Both the position numbers and the translations under genes were made by a program. Below, in pieces: positions 45,564 to 53,243 of a stretch of DNA of 64,000 bases. How positions within the stretch are numbered: the stretch's first letter is position 1; every line of letters starts with the position of its first letter. This DNA comes from Clostridia bacterium. GTDB lineage: Bacteria > Bacillota > Clostridia > Christensenellales > Borkfalkiaceae. The notes under the pieces were generated by a model. That model made no database searches, had not been told where the DNA came from, and worked only from the letters and a program-made list of their open reading frames with translations. The DNA is taken from NCBI GenBank assembly GCA_017626495.1, contig JAGAIP010000004.1, forward strand, positions 1 to 64,000. Reading direction: 5' to 3'.

Positions 45564-45592
45564 ATTATACACTAAACGCCATATAAATACAA
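45564..45592 (-). promoter_or_regulatory. Promoter of the defence operon
   Basis: On the minus strand TTGTAT, a 17-bp spacer and a perfect TATAAT. Transcription begins near 45557 and reads through XRE, ATPase, Z1, DUF4420, AIPR, methyltransferase and vsr. Confidence 0.75.
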
Positions 45593-45657
45593 TAGTTTGA
45601 TTGCTCAAAAAAACATTTTTCCCAAAAAACTTATGTCGAATCTCAAGAAATTATTAA

Positions 45658-45695
45658 AACAAAGAGGATTCGGAAAAATCCGAACCCTCTTTGTT
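45658..45695 (-). terminator. Strong terminator at right island boundary
   Basis: The stem AACAAAGAGG-TTCGG / CCGAA-CCTCTTTGTT with one mismatch is followed on the minus strand by TTTTAAT. It shields the defence operon from upstream minus-strand transcription. Confidence 0.75.
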
Positions 45696-45744
45696 AGACG
45701 CACTTGCAGGTGTTCCCATTAAAATATTTTGTATTTTCTTATAA

Positions 45745-45766
45745 TCCCTAACGGGAACACCCTTAA
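45745..45766 (-). repeat. Intergenic 22-nt repeat, copy 3
   Basis: On the minus strand TTAAGGGTGTTCCCGTTAGG + GA, preceded by CGCCGCC. It is inverted relative to copy 2 at the other end of the island, with matching flanks (AAAACG/CGTTTT). Confidence 0.55.
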
Positions 45767-45871
45767 GGCGGCGTTTTGCGTTTTTGTTCTGTTTTCCGAT
45801 AAAAATAGGAGACTGTAAATCGGTTTTATGGAAAAAAACAGAGTAAAATTTGTTTGATACGGGGAAATCAC

Positions 45872-45900
45872 TTTACTTTTTCTTGATTATCCGTTATAAT
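45872..45900 (+). promoter_or_regulatory. Promoter of the methyltransferase gene (near-leaderless)
   Basis: TTTACT, a 17-bp spacer and TATAAT. The -10 ends 9 nt before the ATG at 45910, and no SD is present. Confidence 0.7.
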
Positions 45901-45909
45901 TGGTCTGTT

Positions 45910-46764
45910 ATGAGAATTGCACAAAATTGGAAAGACTATTCGATCATCGCGACGGGTGACGGTTATAAGCTGGAACGTTGGAAAGACGTCTACCTGCTCA
46001 GACCCGATCCTCAAGTCATTTGGAAATCGCAGATCGACCTCTTTTCTTATCCCGAATTGAACGCCGTTTACCATCGCAGCGAAAAGGGCGGAGGCGCATG
46101 GGAGTTCAGAAAACCTATGCCGGAAGAATGGAACGTCTCGTATGGCGATCTGACGTTTACCGTCAAACCGATGGGATTCAAACATACGGGGCTCTTTCCG
46201 GAACAGGCGGTCAACTGGGACGTCATGGCAGAACTGATTCGCGGTGCGAACAGACCGATCAAGGTTCTCAATCTCTTTGCCTATACGGGCGGCGCGTCCG
46301 TGGCTTGCGCAAAGGCAGGGGCTGAGGTGACGCATGTCGACGCCGCAAAGGGCATGGTCGAACGGGCAGGCGAAAACGTCCGCCTTTCGGGCGTAGAGGG
46401 GAAAGTCAGATATATCATCGACGATTGCAAAAAGTTCGTTCGGCGCGAGATCAGACGCGGCAACAAATACGACGCGATCATCATGGATCCTCCTTCGTTC
46501 GGCAGAGGCGCGAACGGCGAAGTCTGGAAAATCGAAACGGAGCTTTACTCCTTGGTGGAGCTTTGCGCAGAAGTTCTTTCCGATCATCCGCTCTTTTTCC
46601 TCATCAACAGTTATACCACGGGACTTCAACCGATGGTTCTTCAAAATATACTCACATTGATTTTCGGGGGCAGGGGGAAAGCCGAAGCCTACGAAGTCGG
46701 AATTATGACAGAGGAGGGAATCCCTCTCCCGTGCGGAGCAGGAGGAATGTTCCTTTATGAGTGA
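45910..46764 (+). CDS. Class I SAM-dependent rRNA methyltransferase (RlmI-like)
   Basis: This 284-residue protein is a Rossmann-fold methyltransferase of the RlmI/YccW group that modifies C5 of cytosine in 23S rRNA. SAM motif I: KVLNLFAYTGGASVACAKAGA. Motif II acid: VTHVDAAKGMV. Catalytic region: YDAIIMDPPSFGRG. The N-terminal PUA domain of E. coli RlmI is missing; instead there is a short beta region (residues 1-80). The substrate site is inferred. It overlaps the following pseudouridine synthase gene by 8 nt, so the pair is probably an rRNA modification operon. Confidence 0.85.
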   Translation: MRIAQNWKDYSIIATGDGYKLERWKDVYLLRPDPQVIWKSQIDLFSYPELNAVYHRSEKGGGAWEFRKPMPEEWNVSYGDLTFTVKPMGFKHTGLFPEQAVNWDVMAELIRGANRPIKVLNLFAYTGGASVACAKAGAEVTHVDAAKGMVERAGENVRLSGVEGKVRYIIDDCKKFVRREIRRGNKYDAIIMDPPSFGRGANGEVWKIETELYSLVELCAEVLSDHPLFFLINSYTTGLQPMVLQNILTLIFGGRGKAEAYEVGIMTEEGIPLPCGAGGMFLYE

Positions 46765-47464
46765 AGAACTTGTAATTTTATACGAAGACAATCATATCAT
46801 CGTCGTAATGAAGCCGCAGAACGTCGCGTCGTGCGGAGACGAAAGCGGTGACGAGAATCTCCTCGATATGATTAAAGAATACCTTAAAGTCACCTATGAA
46901 AAAACGGGCAACGTATACGTCGGGCTCGTCCACAGGCTTGACCGTCCCACGGGCGGAGTCATGGTCTATGCAAAGACCTCGAAAGCCGCGTCCCGTCTTT
47001 CCGAACAGATGCGCGAGGGGGATTTTGAAAAGAAATACCTCACCGTGCTTTGCGGTACGCCCGAAGAGGAGAGAAAGACGCTCGTCAACTATCTCAAAAA
47101 GAACTCCGTCAACAACATGGTCTATCTCTGTCCTCCCACGACGGACGGAGCAAAGCTGGCGTCTCTCGAATATAAAGTGCTCGAATCGAAGGGGAAGTAC
47201 TGTTTGACGGAAGTCTGTTTACATACGGGCAGAAGTCATCAGATCCGCGTGCAGATGTCGGGCATCGGAAATCCCGTATTCGGCGATATGCGTTACGGCG
47301 GACAGAACGCGCAAAAGGGTAAACTTGCGCTTTGGGCGTATTCCCTCTCCTTTACGCATCCCGTTACCAAAGAACGCTTGAAGTTTGTCGTCGAACCTCC
47401 CAAGGACGAGATTCCCTGGAAAGCGTTCGACGTAAGTAAAGCCATTCAATTCAAAAAATCGTAA
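46757..47464 (+). CDS. RluA-family pseudouridine synthase
   Basis: This 235-residue protein belongs to the RluA/RluD family that isomerises uridine in rRNA or tRNA. The catalytic motif is VHRLDRPTGGVMVYAKT with Asp in HRLD. The second conserved element is HTGRSHQIRVQMSGIGNPVFGD. There is no N-terminal S4 domain, so it is the short RluA/RluC-like form. It overlaps the methyltransferase gene by 8 nt. The target is not predictable from sequence alone. Confidence 0.9.
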   Translation: MSEELVILYEDNHIIVVMKPQNVASCGDESGDENLLDMIKEYLKVTYEKTGNVYVGLVHRLDRPTGGVMVYAKTSKAASRLSEQMREGDFEKKYLTVLCGTPEEERKTLVNYLKKNSVNNMVYLCPPTTDGAKLASLEYKVLESKGKYCLTEVCLHTGRSHQIRVQMSGIGNPVFGDMRYGGQNAQKGKLALWAYSLSFTHPVTKERLKFVVEPPKDEIPWKAFDVSKAIQFKKS

Positions 47465-47478
47465 TTTGCGGAGCAAAT
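47464..47478 (+). promoter_or_regulatory. Hairpin exposing or sequestering an SD
   Basis: ATTTGC-GGA-GCAAAT forms a 6-bp stem whose loop and first 3' base make the SD GGAG of the next gene. It begins right at the previous stop. Confidence 0.35.
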
Positions 47479-47481
47479 ACC

Positions 47482-49440
47482 ATGCATAAAAAATTTATTT
47501 TCGGACTTACGTTGACGGCTGCGCTCGCAGCGACGACCGCATTCGGTTCGTTGTCCGTAGCGACTGCCGACAGTTATGTTACCTCGGACCTGTTCATTGC
47601 AACGGGCGCAAATCTCACTTCCGTTTCCGACAACGGAGAGTATCTTGCGGCTGAATTCAAGGACGGGGACAAGATCGAATACAAGCAGTCGCTTGCGCTC
47701 GAATGGATGGAATCCAAAGAGTCTTGCGCATTTTTCCACGTGGAATTTTCGTTTGCGGATTTTTCTTTCGACGCGTTTACCATGACGCTTGAAACAGACG
47801 AAGAGAGTATCACGAAAGAAAAGAAAGCTACAAATACGCTTACGTTTACGTCGGACAGCGTGCAAGTAAACGATCAGACGCCCGTTGCGTTTTCCGATCG
47901 CAACGTTTCCGTATCCCTTGCAAGGGGCGGACAGGTCGGTGAATATGCGGTTCTCGTCAACGGCGTCAACGTCGGCGAGTTTACCAACGTCGGAAAGCGT
48001 TATTCCGAGTACAGGAGCTCTTCTGCCGCTACGCCTTGCGTTCCTCTCACGTTCTCCGCAGAGGGCGAGGGTACAGTCGTGCTTCGCGAAATGAACGGAC
48101 AAAGTTTTGCTTTGACGGACGGAAAGGTGGTCGACGATACCGCGCCCGTGCTCGTCGTCAACGAAGAAGTCAGAAGTTTCATTCTCGGCTATACTGTTTC
48201 CATCGATTATATGGCAATCGACGTCTGCGACGAAGTGGTGACGAAATCCGTCATGTATACGCAGTACGGCAAGGAAGAGGAGAAGCTCACTTCCACGACC
48301 GTCCTGTTCGAAACGGAACAGTATAAGCAGAGCGGTTGCGAATACGTCGCTTTCGTCGCATCCTTGAAAGACGACAGCGGAAACGAGGCGAATTGCGACT
48401 TCTCATGGTATTCCGATGGAACATATCTCACTACGTTCGAAGACAGATCGTACTTCTCCGTGACGAGAAATAATGTGGGCGCAAATTACGTCGGCACGCA
48501 GGAACAGTACGACGCTTACCAAGCCGAGCTTGAAAAGGCTGCGGAAGGCGTTTCCGTCGGTAATTCCTCTTACGTCTATTATCCGTCCCTTCGCGGCCTC
48601 ATCGAGGACGACGATACCGCCTACGAGAACTTCTCCTTCACGATTTATTATAAGACGCAGGGCGGTTCAAACGTCATTACGTCCTCTACGATGAAATCTT
48701 CCACCCTTGCCCTTGCGGCAAGCTCTGCCGGAAGATACGCGGTCAAGATCGTCGTTACCGATAAAATGGGCAACGGAATGTATGCCGATCTCGACGGTAA
48801 AACGGTAAAAGTAACTTCTTCCAACGTATTCGACATCGAAGAGATTCCCGAATTTCATTATACCATCTATAACTACGGCGTCAGCGTAGAGAACGTAAAG
48901 ACGGTCAAGACGGGATACGTCGACGCGTCCATCACGGCGACGGCTTTCACCATCAACGCAGTCAGCGGTTACGAGGCAAAGTATTCCCTCTTCTATTTCG
49001 ATAACGTCGCTTATTATTCCGCGAACGGAACGTACCTCACGAACAAAGAGCTGTTGGAAGATCCCGAGAAGTACAGCGATTATCTCACCGAAATCGACGA
49101 ATACAACAGTGAAATCACCGAGGACGACGAGGCATGGAGCGCAACGGATAACGACTATCAGTGGAATTCTTCCAGCCGTTCGTTTGTTCCTCAAAAGACG
49201 GGTTATTATCTCGTAAAGGCGGAGGTTACGGACGCGGAGCTGTATGGAATCAAAGATACGGCATATCAGGTCATGGAGATCACTTCCGCGCTCGACGTCG
49301 TCGCAGGCGATTCCGATTTCGTTCAGAACAACATCGTGTCGATCTCTCTCTTCTGCGTAGCGGGCGTACTCTTTATCGGCGTCATTCTTCTCATCGTCAT
49401 CGATCCGAAGGAAAAAGACCTCGACGAGATCGACGCATAA
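47482..49440 (+). CDS. Large secreted, C-terminally membrane-anchored surface protein
   Basis: This 652-residue protein has a clear signal peptide (KKFIFGLTLTAALAATTAFG..., cleavage near ATA-DS, residues 29-30). A long extracellular region is rich in Thr, Ser, Val, Asp and Tyr and is predicted to be beta-sandwich modules. A single C-terminal membrane helix (NIVSISLFCVAGVLFIGVILLIVI) and a short charged tail end it. Two similar segments (APVLVVNEEVRSFILGYTVS and GRYAVKIVVTDKMGN) recall Ig-like or Cadherin-like repeats, but I cannot name a family. There is no sortase motif. It starts 17 bp after the pseudouridine synthase and ends before a terminator. Confidence 0.8.
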   Translation: MHKKFIFGLTLTAALAATTAFGSLSVATADSYVTSDLFIATGANLTSVSDNGEYLAAEFKDGDKIEYKQSLALEWMESKESCAFFHVEFSFADFSFDAFTMTLETDEESITKEKKATNTLTFTSDSVQVNDQTPVAFSDRNVSVSLARGGQVGEYAVLVNGVNVGEFTNVGKRYSEYRSSSAATPCVPLTFSAEGEGTVVLREMNGQSFALTDGKVVDDTAPVLVVNEEVRSFILGYTVSIDYMAIDVCDEVVTKSVMYTQYGKEEEKLTSTTVLFETEQYKQSGCEYVAFVASLKDDSGNEANCDFSWYSDGTYLTTFEDRSYFSVTRNNVGANYVGTQEQYDAYQAELEKAAEGVSVGNSSYVYYPSLRGLIEDDDTAYENFSFTIYYKTQGGSNVITSSTMKSSTLALAASSAGRYAVKIVVTDKMGNGMYADLDGKTVKVTSSNVFDIEEIPEFHYTIYNYGVSVENVKTVKTGYVDASITATAFTINAVSGYEAKYSLFYFDNVAYYSANGTYLTNKELLEDPEKYSDYLTEIDEYNSEITEDDEAWSATDNDYQWNSSSRSFVPQKTGYYLVKAEVTDAELYGIKDTAYQVMEITSALDVVAGDSDFVQNNIVSISLFCVAGVLFIGVILLIVIDPKEKDLDEIDA

Positions 49441-49453
49441 AATTCAATCGAGA

Positions 49454-49478
49454 AACACCTCGCACGAGGTGTTTTTTT
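49454..49478 (+). terminator. Terminator after the surface-protein gene
   Basis: AACACCTCG-CA-CGAGGTGTT followed by TTTTTT, 14 bp after the stop. Confidence 0.85.
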
Positions 49479-49503
49479 CATGCGCTCTTTCATACAATAG
49501 GAC

Positions 49504-49728
49504 ATGACCTTAGGAGAATTTCCGCTCGGAATTTGGTGCAGAGTGATATCCGTACATACAGACGAGGCGACAAAACGCAGGTTGACTGCGCTTCGATTCG
49601 GAGAAGGTGAAAGAATACGCGTCGTCCGTATTTCTCCCTTGAAGCGGACGCTCTTATTAGAGGGGGTGGGCAGAATTTCCCTTCGGCGAGAACAAGCGAA
49701 CGAAATCGAGGTGGAAGAATGCAAGTAG
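49504..49728 (+). CDS. feoA: FeoA-family ferrous iron transport accessory protein
   Basis: This 74-residue protein has the SH3-like FeoA fold: MTLGEFPLGIWCRVISV, then RRLTALRFGEGERIRVV, RTLLLEGVGRISLRREQANEIEV. FeoA binds or stimulates FeoB. It overlaps feoB by 10 nt. It starts 64 bp after the surface-protein gene, behind a terminator; the TAGGAGAA overlapping the start region is a usable SD for an internal start. No Fur box is obvious. Confidence 0.88.
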   Translation: MTLGEFPLGIWCRVISVHTDEATKRRLTALRFGEGERIRVVRISPLKRTLLLEGVGRISLRREQANEIEVEECK

Positions 49729-51434
49729 TGCTGTTCGGCAATCCGAACGTAGGAAAAACGACCGTCTATAATTTTCTCACGGGGCAACGAGAACGTACGG
49801 GAAACTGGCACGGCGTTACCGTCGAGGCAAAATCTGCCCGAAAGGGTGAAATGATTGTTACCGACGTTCCCGGTCTCTATTCTCTCTCCTGCACTTCGCC
49901 CGAAGAAATCTCTTCTCTCCGTGAAATACAAAGAGCGGAAAAGCTCGTGCAAGTCATGGACGCGTCGACGCTGGAACGGTCTTTGCAACTCACGCAGGAG
50001 CTTGCGCGGCAGGGGAAAGGCGTTCTCATCATTCTTACCATGGAGCGCGAATTTGCCCGTCGCGGCGGCTTCCTCTCCGCAAAGGGGCTCTCTGAACTTC
50101 TGTCCGTTCCCGTCTTTTCTTATACGGGAAAGCGGAGCGAACGGAAGGAATTGTTATCTTTTTTAGAACGGGATCCGCATATTCCAAAGACGTTTTCTCT
50201 GCCAAACAGCGTGTATTCCGTGGGGGAATGGAAGGAAAACAGGGCGGAAAGGCTCTTGTACCGTCCTGTTTTTTCCGTATCGCTCTTTTGTCTTCTCACG
50301 CTTTTGACCTTTTTCCTTACCTTTTCTTCTCATTCGCTCGGAAGTTTCGGAAAGGGTTTGATCGAACGGTTCTTTTCTTTTTTGCGCGGACAAGTGGAAG
50401 AGCTTTCCCTGCCTTCGGTCTTAAAACTGTTTTTTGCGGAGAGCCTGACCTCTCTCGGCAGCATACTCGGCTTTTTGCCTCAAATTTTCCTCTTGAACGC
50501 CTTTCTCGTGTTCATGGAAGAGAGCGGCTATCTGTCCATTCTTTCCTTTGTAACGGACGATTATCTGCGTTATCTGGGATTGACGGGGCGTTCCGTCTTT
50601 TCTTTGTTGTCGGGATTCGGCTGTACCGCAGTTGCGACCTCGACGGTGAAAACGTGCGAAATAAGAGAGCGTAAGCACGTTTTACATCTTCTGCCTTATT
50701 TTTCTTGTTCCGCAAAAATGCCCGTTTATCTTACGCTCTTTTCGTCCTTTTTCCGCCATCCGTTTTTGCCCGTGACGATATTGTATTTTTTCGGTATTTT
50801 GATCGGGATTCTCACGGCTGATTTTTGTCCGTGCAAATCGTTGCCGTCCGAAGTGGCTCATTTTTGCATTCCGAATGCAAAGAATGCCCTTAAATCCTTG
50901 TTTTTTTCCTGCAAAAGCTTTATAATGAAGGCAGGAACGGTTGTACTCGCCTTTCTGCTCGTCAGTTGGTTTTTTTCGTCCTATTCGTTTCAGATGGAAT
51001 ATGCTCCCGAAAGGAGCATGCTCTCCGAACTCTGTAAGCGAATTTCCTTCCTGCTTCGCCCTATGGGAATCGACGATTGGCGCTACGTTTACGCTTTGCT
51101 GTCCGGAATGGTCGCAAAAGAGAACGTGGCAGGCATTCTTACGATGTATTTTCCGAACGGGTTGGACATCAGCTTGCCGTCCGCTCTGTCCTTTGCGGTC
51201 TGTATTCTGACCACCTCGCCGTGCATTTCCGCAGTCGTTACGAATGCTTCCGTATCGGGAAAACGCAGAGCGGCGTTTGAATCCGCGATGCAAAGTCTCA
51301 TCGGGCTGGGGCTTGGATATCTGACTTACTTTTTACTCAATCATCCGCTTTCGGCGATTCCCGTCGCGATAGGTGTCTGTCTTGAAAAAATTTATCGTAA
51401 ACGAAACGCAAAACTTAAAAAACTTCACGGATAA
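49719..51434 (+). CDS. feoB: FeoB-family Fe(II) transporter, short form with altered G4 motif
   Basis: This 571-residue protein combines an N-terminal G domain (G1 GNPNVGKTT, residues 7-15; G3 DVPGLYSL) with a polytopic membrane domain. The membrane part keeps the two Gate-type motifs (LSGFGCTAVATSTVKT and FSCSAKMPVYL). It imports Fe2+ across the membrane. The protein is shorter than typical FeoB (650-770). At the position of the G4 motif (LNMxD in most) it has LTMER, so both Asn and Asp that confer guanine specificity are lost. The usual Pro after GCxV in the first Gate motif is also missing. It overlaps feoA by 10 nt. Confidence 0.88.
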   Translation: MQVVLFGNPNVGKTTVYNFLTGQRERTGNWHGVTVEAKSARKGEMIVTDVPGLYSLSCTSPEEISSLREIQRAEKLVQVMDASTLERSLQLTQELARQGKGVLIILTMEREFARRGGFLSAKGLSELLSVPVFSYTGKRSERKELLSFLERDPHIPKTFSLPNSVYSVGEWKENRAERLLYRPVFSVSLFCLLTLLTFFLTFSSHSLGSFGKGLIERFFSFLRGQVEELSLPSVLKLFFAESLTSLGSILGFLPQIFLLNAFLVFMEESGYLSILSFVTDDYLRYLGLTGRSVFSLLSGFGCTAVATSTVKTCEIRERKHVLHLLPYFSCSAKMPVYLTLFSSFFRHPFLPVTILYFFGILIGILTADFCPCKSLPSEVAHFCIPNAKNALKSLFFSCKSFIMKAGTVVLAFLLVSWFFSSYSFQMEYAPERSMLSELCKRISFLLRPMGIDDWRYVYALLSGMVAKENVAGILTMYFPNGLDISLPSALSFAVCILTTSPCISAVVTNASVSGKRRAAFESAMQSLIGLGLGYLTYFLLNHPLSAIPVAIGVCLEKIYRKRNAKLKKLHG

Positions 51435-52191
51435 TACCTATCCGCAGGGTTCGCTCTTTTTCAGTCGCCTCATAAAGAACAAGGACGTTCGCGTGAACGG
51501 CGTGAAAGTAGATAAAAACGTGTCCCTCAAACAGGGAGACGAGGTCTGTTATTACACGACGGAAAAACAGGAATCCGTAAGTCTGTACGATATTTTCTAT
51601 GAGGATGACGAGGTCGTTCTCGTCGATAAGGAAAGCGGCGTGAATGCCGAGGCGATTTATGCAAGCCTGTCCCAAAGAGGAGAGACGTACTTTATTCACC
51701 GTCTCGATCGGAATACACAGGGACTCCTTTTGTTTGCAAAGACGAAGAGGGCGGAGGAGCTCCTGTTGAAAGCGTTCCGAGAGCGTACGGTGGAAAAGAA
51801 TTACGAGGCGGTTCTGTTCGGGAAACTTCCCGCAAAGCATGCGGTTTTGACAGCTTGTCTTAAAAAAGATGAAAAGACGGCGATGGTGAAGATCTCTCAA
51901 AATCAAGGGGAGAAGATTGTCACGGAGTATGAAGTCGTCGAAACGAACGCAGATATGACGAGGGTTCTCATTACCCTTCATACGGGAAAGACGCATCAGA
52001 TCAGGGCGCATATGGCATACGTCGGGTGTCCCGTCGTCGGCGATGAGAAATACGGCGATCACCGCAAAAACGAAGAATACCATACGAAACGGCAGATGCT
52101 CTTGTCCAAGCATCTGTGCGTTCACGCTCCGCTCAGAATAGACGGTAAGCGTTTTTCTTCGCATAAAAAACTTGAATTTCCCGTGAAATAG
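51382..52191 (+). CDS. RluA-family pseudouridine synthase with S4 domain
   Basis: This protein of about 269 residues has an N-terminal S4 RNA-binding domain (FFSRLIKNKDVRVNGVKVDKNVSLKQGDEV) and an RluA catalytic domain. The catalytic Asp is in IHRLDRNTQGLLLFAKT, and HTGKTHQIRAHMAYVGCPVVGD follows. It is the second RluA-type enzyme in the window and is distinct from the short one at 46757. The start is uncertain: TTG at 51382 (after AGGTG) or GTG at 51373. It overlaps the 3' end of feoB by about 53 nt, an unusually long overlap. Confidence 0.87.
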   Translation: MKKFIVNETQNLKNFTDNTYPQGSLFFSRLIKNKDVRVNGVKVDKNVSLKQGDEVCYYTTEKQESVSLYDIFYEDDEVVLVDKESGVNAEAIYASLSQRGETYFIHRLDRNTQGLLLFAKTKRAEELLLKAFRERTVEKNYEAVLFGKLPAKHAVLTACLKKDEKTAMVKISQNQGEKIVTEYEVVETNADMTRVLITLHTGKTHQIRAHMAYVGCPVVGDEKYGDHRKNEEYHTKRQMLLSKHLCVHAPLRIDGKRFSSHKKLEFPVK

Positions 52192-52202
52192 TCGGAAATG
52201 AT

Positions 52203-52231
52203 TTGCTTTTTTCTAAAAAGATTGCTATAAT
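52203..52231 (+). promoter_or_regulatory. tRNA-Arg promoter
   Basis: TTGCTT, a 17-bp spacer and TATAAT, about 45 bp before the tRNA. Confidence 0.7.
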
Positions 52232-52276
52232 AGATAAGTAAAATTTCTTCCGCTCAGAGATTTGAACGGAACTGAT

Positions 52277-52351
52277 CTTCCCGTAGTTAAATGGATATAA
52301 CGGGGCCCTCCTAAGGCTCTGTTGTGGGTTCGATTCCCGCCGAGAAGACCA
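52277..52351 (+). tRNA. tRNA-Arg (anticodon CCT)
   Basis: The cloverleaf can be drawn by hand. Acceptor CTTCCCG/CGAGAAG with one C-A mismatch; D arm GTTA/TAAC; anticodon stem GGGCC/GGCTC with loop CTCCTAA (anticodon CCT at 34-36); variable loop of four bases; T arm GTGGG-TTCGATT-CCCGC; discriminator A and an encoded CCA. It decodes AGG. It is the only tRNA I find in the window and is followed by a terminator. Confidence 0.92.
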
Positions 52352-52374
52352 CCGTCGGAATACGGCAAAGTATG

Positions 52375-52407
52375 CAAGGGTTGCTTAAAAAGCAACCCTT
52401 GGCTTTT
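52375..52407 (+). terminator. tRNA-Arg terminator
   Basis: The stem CAAGGGTTGCTT/AAGCAACCCTTG is followed by GCTTTT, 23 bp after the tRNA. Confidence 0.8.
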
Positions 52408-52450
52408 ATACCGTTTTCTCAAAAACGGGTTGCAAAACTTTTACGATACC

Positions 52451-52479
52451 TTGACGGTGGACGCGTCTTTTGGTATCAT
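52451..52479 (+). promoter_or_regulatory. Promoter of the DUF2500-like gene
   Basis: TTGACG, a 17-bp spacer and TATCAT; a short leader with SD AAAAGGA before the ATG at 52497. Confidence 0.65.
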
Positions 52480-52496
52480 CGAGAAAAGGACTTTGT

Positions 52497-52928
52497 ATGG
52501 AACAGATGGAAAAGATCATCTTGTGGGGTTGCGTCATTCTCGTTGCCGTCGGTTACTTGACGGGCGGAATCGTATGGATTGCAAAAGCAGTCGAAAAATA
52601 CAGGAAACAACGATCTGCCGCGAACTCGGAATGTATGCAAGAGCCGGAATACGTCTATCGTCTCGCCCGTATTTCTTCAAAAGGCGTAGCACGTCGATAT
52701 GAAAAGGGCGTCGCCTCGGGCGTCAGGGAAAGTCAATTCTTTTTCATCCTGAAATTTGAGAAGGAGCAGGGAGAGGAGGAGTATTCCGTTTCGCAAGAAC
52801 TCTTTGAAAGGTGCGAAGAGGGAACGAAAGGGACTTTGGCGACGATCAACGGAAACTTTTTCGATTTCGTCGAGGACGAATCGACGGAGCATAGCTCTAT
52901 GGATGAAAGCGTTCTATATCAAAAATGA
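52497..52928 (+). CDS. DUF2500-like membrane protein
   Basis: This 143-residue protein has an N-terminal membrane helix (IILWGCVILVAVGYLTGGIVWIA) and a small beta domain. The segment FFFILKFEKEQGEEEYSVSQELFERCEEGTKGTLATINGNFFDF matches the DUF2500 layout: strand, V-S-x-x-x-Y/F, E-G-x-x-G-x-L, F-x-x-F. Function unknown. The start at 52497 follows AAAAGGA; an earlier in-frame GTG overlaps the promoter. Single gene with its own promoter. Confidence 0.65.
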   Translation: MEQMEKIILWGCVILVAVGYLTGGIVWIAKAVEKYRKQRSAANSECMQEPEYVYRLARISSKGVARRYEKGVASGVRESQFFFILKFEKEQGEEEYSVSQELFERCEEGTKGTLATINGNFFDFVEDESTEHSSMDESVLYQK

Positions 52929-53043
52929 TCGGCTGATGTCATGCGCGCAGAGACATATTTTCCAAAGGCGTACGGTTATCGCGCCTATAACAAGTTCAAG
53001 GATAAGCATTCGGGGAATGTTCATATGATCGAATTGAAAACGC

Positions 53044-53073
53044 TTGTTTTTTTATGGGAAAGTATGTTATACT
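53044..53073 (+). promoter_or_regulatory. Promoter before the thi-box-like leader
   Basis: TTGTTT, an 18-bp spacer and TATACT; transcription would start near 53080, about 30 nt before the thi-box-like sequence. The part of the gap before it (52929-53043) holds nothing I recognise. Confidence 0.5.
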
Positions 53074-53110
53074 AAATATAATCAATAGATTATCTCATAA
53101 TAAGAAATCG

Positions 53111-53165
53111 TCGTGGGTGCCGCAAAAGGCTGAGATGATACCATAGAATCGGCAAGGTGATTTTT
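53111..53165 (+). promoter_or_regulatory. Thi-box-like leader, possible truncated TPP or HMP-PP riboswitch
   Basis: GGGTGCC (53115-53121), GGCTGAGATGATACC (53128-53142) is the pyrimidine-recognising half of a TPP aptamer. The second half (CTGATC...CCAGCGTAGGGA) is absent. TGCCG (53118-53122) can pair with CGGCA (53150-53154), and a T-run follows. This recalls the short, terminator-embedded HMP-PP (thiS-motif) design. The downstream gene is a small membrane protein, not a known thiamine gene. Confidence 0.45.
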
Positions 53166-53243
53166 GAGCGAAAGACTTTTTTGATCGTATTCTTTTTCTC
53201 ACGTTCCTAACGAGGTTTTTTTATGGGGAAAAGGAGGTAAGGT

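Larger units (their letters stand above)
45650..45785 (-). ncRNA. Candidate structured RNA or element at right island boundary
   Basis: On the minus strand this 135-nt region starts with the 22-nt repeat (copy 3). It has a perfect 9-bp stem GGTGTTCCC (45753-45761) with GGGAACACC (45709-45717) and ends in a strong terminator (45658-45695) followed by TTTT. No frame of any length is present, and I could not find a clear promoter upstream. It may be a small RNA, a leftover element end or a transcriptional insulator. The rest of the 45523-45909 gap holds only the two divergent promoters. Confidence 0.35.

Noticed and set aside
52277-52351. tRNA-Arg as the integration site of the island
   Set aside because: The island ends 6 kb before it and no tRNA 3'-end duplication is seen in the window.
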